Below, one piece after another: positions 6,995-9,785 of a stretch of 9,785 bases of DNA. The DNA is from an uncultured Eubacterium sp. (GTDB lineage: Bacteria; Bacillota; Clostridia; Oscillospirales; Acutalibacteraceae). A program made the position numbers and the translations under genes. Numbering within the stretch: the stretch's first letter is position 1; each line of letters opens with the position of its first letter. The DNA is taken from positions 1 through 9,785 of the forward strand of contig UQPH01000042.1 of the NCBI GenBank assembly GCA_900542875.1. The letters run 5' to 3'. The notes beneath the pieces are model-generated. The model did no database searches. It had not been told where the DNA came from and was given only the letters and a program-made list of their open reading frames with translations.

Positions 6995-8089
6995 ATGAAA
7001 TTAGGTATGGTGGGTTTGCCGAATGTCGGCAAAAGTACACTTTTTAACGCAATTACAAATGCAGGAGCGCAAAGTGCAAACTATCCGTTTTGCACTATTG
7101 AGCCGAATGTAGGTATGGTAAGCGTACCCGATGAGAGACTCGACAAACTTGCAGAGATGTATCATCCCGACAAGTTCACCCCTGCAACGATAGAATTCGT
7201 AGACATTGCAGGACTTGTTAAGGGTGCAAGCAAGGGCGAAGGTCTTGGAAACAAATTCTTATCTCACATAAGAGAAGTTGACGCAATCATCCACGTTGTC
7301 AGATGCTTTGAAAACGACGACATAACTCACGTTGACGGAAGCATCGACCCTGCAAGAGATATTGAGACAATCAATCTCGAACTTATTTTATCCGACCTCG
7401 ACATCCTTACAAGAAGAATAGATAACAGACGAAAGGCTATGAAGGGCGACAAAACAATCGCCGCAGAGGTTGCTTTTCTCGAAAGACTCATATCGGAAAT
7501 GGAAACGGGAAAAACCGCAAGAGCAGTAGAAATCAGCGATGATGAGAAGGAATATCTGAAAGATGTTGCTCTGCTTACGATAAAACCGGTAATATACGCA
7601 TGTAATATGGGAGAGAGCGATTTTATCGACGGTATAGAAAAGAACAGGTATTACTGTGCCGTAAAGGAAATTGCCGCCGCAGAAGGTGCCGAAACATTCC
7701 CGATATGTGCGGAGATGGAAGCACAGATAGCGGAACTTGAACCTGATGAAAAGCAAATGTTCCTTGAGGATATGGGTCTTGAAAAATCGGGACTCGACAG
7801 ACTTATTAAGAAAAGTTATTCTCTTCTCGGTTTAATAAGTTACCTCACCGCAGGCAAGCCTGAGGTAAGAGCATGGACAATCAAAAAAGGTACAAAAGCT
7901 CCGCAGGCAGCAGGAAAAATCCACACCGATTTTGAAAGAGGCTTCATCAGAGCAGAAGTCGTTTCTTTTGACGACCTTATGGCGTGCGGTTCAATGGCTG
8001 CGGCTAAAGAAAAAGGATTGGTTCGTTCCGAGGGCAAGGAATATGTAATGAATGACGGAGATATTGTACTGTTTAGGTTTAATGTATAA
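6995..8089 (+). CDS. ychF: Redox-regulated ATPase YchF (Obg-family P-loop NTPase)
   Basis: This 364-aa protein has the family's usual length. The P-loop is G-L-P-N-V-G-K-S at 7-14, and D-I-A-G-L (70-74) is the G3 motif, followed by V-K-G-A-S-K-G-E-G-L-G-N. The G4 position reads N-M-G-E (204-207) instead of N-K-x-D, which in YchF/OLA1 shifts preference from GTP to ATP. The catalytic glutamine is replaced by a hydrophobic residue, as in the HAS-NTPase class. A helical insertion covers about 130-200 and a TGS domain about 279-362. YchF associates with ribosomes and affects stress and oxidative responses in other bacteria; its exact role is unsettled. AGGAG lies 7 nt before the ATG. The gene has its own promoter, diverges from ilvB, and shows no clear terminator after it. 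Confidence 0.96.
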   Translation: MKLGMVGLPNVGKSTLFNAITNAGAQSANYPFCTIEPNVGMVSVPDERLDKLAEMYHPDKFTPATIEFVDIAGLVKGASKGEGLGNKFLSHIREVDAIIHVVRCFENDDITHVDGSIDPARDIETINLELILSDLDILTRRIDNRRKAMKGDKTIAAEVAFLERLISEMETGKTARAVEISDDEKEYLKDVALLTIKPVIYACNMGESDFIDGIEKNRYYCAVKEIAAAEGAETFPICAEMEAQIAELEPDEKQMFLEDMGLEKSGLDRLIKKSYSLLGLISYLTAGKPEVRAWTIKKGTKAPQAAGKIHTDFERGFIRAEVVSFDDLMACGSMAAAKEKGLVRSEGKEYVMNDGDIVLFRFNV

Positions 8090-8126
8090 AAAATCGCCTT
8101 ATTTGGGTATAAATTTTGTTAAATTG

Positions 8127-8155
8127 TTGACAATCAATATAAATTATTATATTAT
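8127..8155 (+). promoter_or_regulatory. SigA-type promoter of the SigH-like sigma factor gene
   Basis: A perfect TTGACA (8127-8132), a 17-nt spacer, then TATTAT (8150-8155, 5 of 6). The predicted start near 8162 leaves a leader of only about 12 nt, just enough for the GGAGGG ribosome site. Confidence 0.82.
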
Positions 8156-8173
8156 TTACATATCGGAGGGTTT

Positions 8174-8731
8174 ATGAACACATCCGAAAATGATTTGCTT
8201 TCTCGCAGAAATGACGAAGAAGCAATTAACGAGTTGATTATAAAGTACAAATATTTGGTTGACGGTGCCGCCGCAAAATTTCAGAATGCGCCCCTTGAAA
8301 AAGACGATATAATTCAAGAGGGATTGATAGGATTACTTGCGGCAACAAAATCGTTTAACGAAAGCAAGGGCACATTATTTACTACATATGCCTCACACTG
8401 CATAAACAACTCGATTATCTCAGCAATAAAAAAGGTTTCTCGCTTAAAGGACATACCACAGTCGAATATTGTATCAATAGAAAACGAAGATATGTTTGAC
8501 GAAAAGGTGCATTTGAGCGCAGAGGACGAATATATGGCGAGTGAGAGCGTAAGCGTGCTCAGTAATGTACTTTACGAGGAGTTATCCAGCTTTGAAAACG
8601 AAGTTTTAAGGCTGCACATAATGGGTTGCTCGTATGCCGAAACGGCACAAAAATTGGACAAGACTCCAAAAGCTGTAGATAATGCAATGCAAAGAATTCG
8701 CAAGAAGCTTTCTCAAGTTTCTTTTGAATAA
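8174..8731 (+). CDS. Sigma-70 family RNA polymerase sigma factor, SigH (Spo0H)-like
   Basis: This 185-aa protein has two domains. Region 2 (about 15-90) contains D-D-I-I-Q-E-G-L-I-G-L at 44-54, the core-RNA-polymerase contact, then F-T-T-Y-A-S-H-C-I-N as part of the -10 recognition helix. Region 4 (about 130-180) ends in a helix-turn-helix, S-Y-A-E-T-A-Q-K-L then K-A-V-D-N-A-M-Q-R-I-R-K-K-L at 166-179. By eye this matches the K-S-Y-Q-E-I...K-S-I-D-N-A-L-Q-R signature of SigH, which drives early sporulation, competence and stationary-phase genes. It is shorter than B. subtilis SigH (about 218 aa) and lacks region 3, so it could be a SigH paralogue rather than Spo0H itself. GGAGGG is only 3-4 nt from the ATG, an unusually tight spacing. 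It has its own consensus promoter, and the zinc-ribbon gene follows. Confidence 0.88.
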   Translation: MNTSENDLLSRRNDEEAINELIIKYKYLVDGAAAKFQNAPLEKDDIIQEGLIGLLAATKSFNESKGTLFTTYASHCINNSIISAIKKVSRLKDIPQSNIVSIENEDMFDEKVHLSAEDEYMASESVSVLSNVLYEELSSFENEVLRLHIMGCSYAETAQKLDKTPKAVDNAMQRIRKKLSQVSFE

Positions 8732-8859
8732 TCAAGGCTCGGACTTAGTTAATACTGCAAAGTCCGGCGACATTCGTAAGGCGGATACCGTCGGCAAAAC
8801 CAAAGGAAAGAAGTTCCGACGCCTTTTCCCCGGCAAAATCTTAAGAGAGGTGGAAAGCT
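8732..8859 (+). other. GC-richer intergenic segment with two inverted repeats, before the zinc-ribbon gene
   Basis: Hairpin 1 pairs 8740-8746 with 8760-8766 (CGGACTT/AAGTCCG, 13-nt loop) and starts 8 nt after the sigma stop. Hairpin 2 pairs 8789-8794 with 8816-8821 (CGTCGG/CCGACG, 21-nt purine-rich loop) and can add GG 8780-8781 with CC 8822-8823 across a bulge; TTTT follows at 8824-8827. Neither looks like a classical terminator. The segment is visibly richer in G and C than its flanks. It could be a structured leader of the downstream gene or a weak attenuator. No known riboswitch was recognised. Confidence 0.4.
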
Positions 8860-9135
8860 ATGTACGAAGATAAGACATTGGTTTGTAAGGACTGCGGTAA
8901 AGAATTTGTCTTTACTGCCGGCGAGCAGGAATTCTATGCGGAAAAAGGTTTTGTAAATGAGCCTCAGCGTTGTAAAGATTGCAGAATTGCAAGAAAAAAT
9001 GCCGCTAAAGCTCCAAGAGAAAATCACGAAGCTACCTGTGCAGAGTGCGGAAAGTCATGTGTTGTGCCCTTTAAGCCGACAGACGGACGCCCTGTATATT
9101 GCAGCGACTGTTTCGCAAAAAGAAACAGTCAGTAA
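8860..9135 (+). CDS. Small protein with two zinc-ribbon domains (zf-trcl-like)
   Basis: This 91-aa cytoplasmic protein has two Cys4 modules: Cys9/Cys12 with Cys38/Cys41, and Cys60/Cys63 with Cys81/Cys84, plus an extra Cys67. The first module (D-K-T-L-V-C-K-D-C-G-K-E-F-V-F-T-A-G-E-Q, then F-x-N-E-P-Q-R-C-K-D-C) fits the 'probable zinc-ribbon' family known as zf-trcl. The second (C-A-E-C-G...G-R-P-V-Y-C-S-D-C) is a common CxxC-type ribbon of clostridial proteins. A basic linker (about 42-55) joins them. Function is unknown; nucleic-acid or protein binding is the usual guess for zinc ribbons. AGGTGG sits 6 nt before the ATG, and an in-frame TAA just upstream rules out a longer start. It may be cotranscribed with the sigma gene, since no clear promoter was found in the gap. 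A strong terminator follows. Confidence 0.9.
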   Translation: MYEDKTLVCKDCGKEFVFTAGEQEFYAEKGFVNEPQRCKDCRIARKNAAKAPRENHEATCAECGKSCVVPFKPTDGRPVYCSDCFAKRNSQ

Positions 9136-9160
9136 CAGACTCGAATAAGCAGTAGTTATT

Positions 9161-9189
9161 AAGCCATCGAAGGATGGCTTCTTTCTTTT
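9161..9189 (+). terminator. Intrinsic terminator after the zinc-ribbon gene
   Basis: A perfect 8-bp stem, AAGCCATC (9161-9168) with GATGGCTT (9173-9180), has a 4-nt loop and is followed by CTTTCTTTT. It closes the sigma/zinc-ribbon unit. Confidence 0.93.
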
Positions 9190-9204
9190 GTACAGACATA
9201 AAAA

Positions 9205-9235
9205 AGAAAAAGAAGCCTTAAAATTAAGACTTCTT
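9205..9235 (-). terminator. Intrinsic terminator of tRNA-Ser(UGA)
   Basis: Minus strand: AAGAAGTCTTAA (9224-9235) pairs with TTAAGGCTTCTT (9210-9221) with one G-U pair, followed by a T-rich run toward 9205. The sequence is almost the same as the terminator of the other serine tRNA at 9601-9636. Confidence 0.9.
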
Positions 9236-9242
9236 TTAACTA

Positions 9243-9331
9243 TGGCGCAGAGGGTGGGATTCGAACCCACGCGGGCGTGAACCCAAACGGTTTTCAAGAC
9301 CGCCTCGTTATGACCACTTCGATACCTCTGC
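9243..9331 (-). tRNA. tRNA-Ser, anticodon UGA
   Basis: An 89-nt class II tRNA including an encoded CCA. The acceptor stem is GCAGAGG (5' end at 9331) with CCTCTGC (9247-9253), discriminator G (9246), CCA 9243-9245. The anticodon stem-loop CGGTC-TTGAA-AACCG region carries anticodon TGA, reading UCN, mainly UCA. There is a long variable arm and a T-arm GTGGG-TTCGAAT-CCCAC. The long variable arm and G discriminator are serine identity features. It has its own promoter and terminator and is divergent from the second serine tRNA. Confidence 0.97.
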
Positions 9332-9345
9332 GTGAATGCTTAGAT

Positions 9346-9374
9346 ATATTAACATAAGTTTATATCATTGTCAA
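9346..9374 (-). promoter_or_regulatory. Promoter of tRNA-Ser(UGA)
   Basis: Minus strand: a perfect TTGACA (9369-9374), a 17-nt spacer, then TAATAT (9346-9351) preceded by TG at the extended -10 position. The predicted start is near 9339, about 8 nt before the mature tRNA 5' end. Confidence 0.8.
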
Positions 9375-9428
9375 GAAATTTTTAGCATTAATTCAAATAT
9401 TTTTTGCTCTCTTTATTATAAATTTTCC

Positions 9429-9457
9429 TTGACTTTTGTAATTACTTATGGTAAAGT
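9429..9457 (+). promoter_or_regulatory. Promoter of tRNA-Ser(GCU)
   Basis: TTGACT (9429-9434), a 17-nt spacer, then TAAAGT (9452-9457). The -35 is strong and the -10 moderate. The predicted start near 9464 gives a roughly 43-nt 5' leader before the tRNA. A perfect palindrome covers the spacer and -10 (see 9438-9463). Confidence 0.6.
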
Positions 9458-9463
9458 AATTAC
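9438..9463. promoter_or_regulatory. Perfect 10-bp inverted repeat across the tRNA-Ser(GCU) promoter (operator-like)
   Basis: GTAATTACTT (9438-9447) and its exact reverse complement AAGTAATTAC (9454-9463) are separated by 6 nt. Each arm contains the self-complementary octamer GTAATTAC, with centres 18 bp apart. The palindrome spans the promoter spacer, the -10 and the start region, as repressor operators often do. No repressor gene is in the window. Confidence 0.5.
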
Positions 9464-9506
9464 TGCACGATGTTGCAAAACTTGACAGGTAAAAACCTAG
9501 TTACAC

Positions 9507-9597
9507 GCAGAAGTACTCAAGCTGGTGACGAGGCGCCCCTGCTAAGGGCGTAGGCCGGGAAACCGACGCGAGAGTTCGAATCTCTCCTTCTGCGCCA
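9507..9597 (+). tRNA. tRNA-Ser, anticodon GCU
   Basis: A 91-nt class II tRNA with encoded CCA. The acceptor stem is GCAGAAG (9507-9513) with CTTCTGC (9587-9593), discriminator G 9594, CCA 9595-9597. The anticodon stem-loop CGCCC-CTGCTAA-GGGCG gives anticodon GCT, reading AGC/AGU. There is a long variable arm with a CCGG-GAA-ACCG-type hairpin and a T-arm GAGAG-TTCGAAT-CTCTC. The terminator at 9601 follows at once. Its 3' end is duplicated at 9753. Confidence 0.97.
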
Positions 9598-9613
9598 AAG
9601 AAGAAGTCTTAAT
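9581..9613 (+). repeat. Direct repeat copy A: tRNA-Ser 3' end plus start of terminator
   Basis: These 33 bases are identical to 9753-9785. They cover the 3' half of the T-arm, the 3' acceptor strand, CCA and the first arm of the terminator. A duplicated tRNA 3' end is typical of site-specific integration sites, but also of tandem duplication. Confidence 0.9.
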
Positions 9614-9636
9614 TTTTAAGGCTTCTTTTTTCTTTT
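9601..9636 (+). terminator. Intrinsic terminator of tRNA-Ser(GCU)
   Basis: AAGAAGTCTTAA (9601-9612) pairs with TTAAGGCTTCTT (9616-9627) over 12 bp with one G-U, a 3-nt loop and a TTTTCTTTT tail. It is nearly identical to the tRNA-Ser(UGA) terminator. Confidence 0.94.
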
Positions 9637-9752
9637 ATATATGCAAAGTAACAGATAAGAGATTCGAACTCTTACTAATCCATTTGCGACGGTTGCGAAG
9701 CAGAGGAGCAAGGATATATAAATTGGACAGCAGCGAGAGCGTAGCTCTCGGG
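9637..9752. other. tRNA-derived spacer: inverted T-arm copy, tRNA-like acceptor strand and perfect hairpin
   Basis: No gene is visible here. 9658-9672 is an exact 15-nt inverted copy of the tRNA-Ser(GCU) T-arm (9571-9585). GCAGAGG at 9700-9706 equals the 5' acceptor strand of tRNA-Ser(UGA) and can pair with CTTCTGC 9759-9765 (7 bp, one G-U). CGAGAGC (9734-9740), GTA, GCTCTCG (9744-9750) form a perfect 7-bp hairpin just before the duplicated tRNA tail. The spacer lacks an anticodon arm and a TTCGA T-loop facing the tail, so it is not a working tRNA. Confidence 0.6.
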
Positions 9753-9785
9753 TCTCTCCTTCTGCGCCAAAGAAGAAGTCTTAAT
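9753..9785 (+). repeat. Direct repeat copy B: detached tRNA-Ser 3' end at the window edge
   Basis: Identical to 9581-9613 at an offset of 172 bp; it continues to the end of the window and may extend past it. The acceptor 3' strand and CCA are intact, but there is no tRNA body upstream. Confidence 0.9.

Noticed and set aside
8740..8766. Intrinsic terminator directly after the sigma gene
   Set aside because: The 7-bp stem has a 13-nt loop and is followed by GC-rich sequence without a T run.
8682..8873. 63-codon plus-strand frame bridging the sigma and zinc-ribbon genes
   Set aside because: Its ATG lacks a ribosome site, it overlaps both flanking genes out of frame and matches no family. The intervening DNA is better explained as structured non-coding sequence.
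9471..9551. Short open frame starting at an ATG in the leader and running into tRNA-Ser(GCU)
   Set aside because: It has no ribosome site and stops inside the tRNA, so it is very unlikely to be translated.
9640..9735. Possible minus-strand tRNA based on the T-arm-like sequence at 9656-9674
   Set aside because: No matching acceptor strands, anticodon arm or CCA are found around it; only the T-arm is present.

Overview
The window looks like part of a low-GC, Gram-positive anaerobe of the Clostridia, probably a gut Oscillospiraceae/Ruminococcaceae-type bacterium. This is inferred from the AT-rich DNA, strong AGGAGG-type ribosome sites, consensus SigA-like promoters, a SigH-like sigma factor, a clostridial-type zinc-ribbon protein and a tandem-CUB surface protein. 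No taxonomic search could be run.

Layout, left to right. (1) 1-2308, minus strand: the first 769 codons of a large exported protein with a signal peptide, five CUB-like domains, a Cys-x2-Cys segment and an Ig-like module. It is cut by the window edge just as its N-terminal linker is repeated. (2) 2414-6921, minus strand: one transcription unit reading ilvB - ilvN - leuC - leuD - small unknown gene, then an intrinsic terminator. It starts from a near-consensus promoter with a leader of only about 40 nt. IlvB/IlvN make acetolactate, the committed step for valine and leucine; LeuC/LeuD isomerise isopropylmalate in the leucine branch. ilvC, ilvD, leuA and leuB are not in the window. (3) 6937-8089, plus strand: ychF, diverging from ilvB, with its own promoter. 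(4) 8127-9180, plus strand: a SigH-like sigma factor with a consensus promoter, then a 128-nt GC-richer, hairpin-containing gap, then a 91-aa double zinc-ribbon protein and a strong terminator. (5) 9205-9785: two divergent serine tRNAs, tRNA-Ser(UGA) on minus and tRNA-Ser(GCU) on plus. They have separate promoters and nearly identical terminators. After them comes a stretch with an inverted T-arm copy, a perfect hairpin and a second copy of the tRNA-Ser 3' end, where the window stops.

Most genes are housekeeping. The least explained parts are the tRNA-Ser right end (a duplicated 3' tail at a 172-bp offset, a tRNA-like remnant, and a perfect 10-bp palindrome across the tRNA promoter), the structured gap before the zinc-ribbon gene, and the tandem-CUB protein. 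Both window ends lie in repeats present elsewhere in the window, so this may be a whole assembly contig bounded by repeats.
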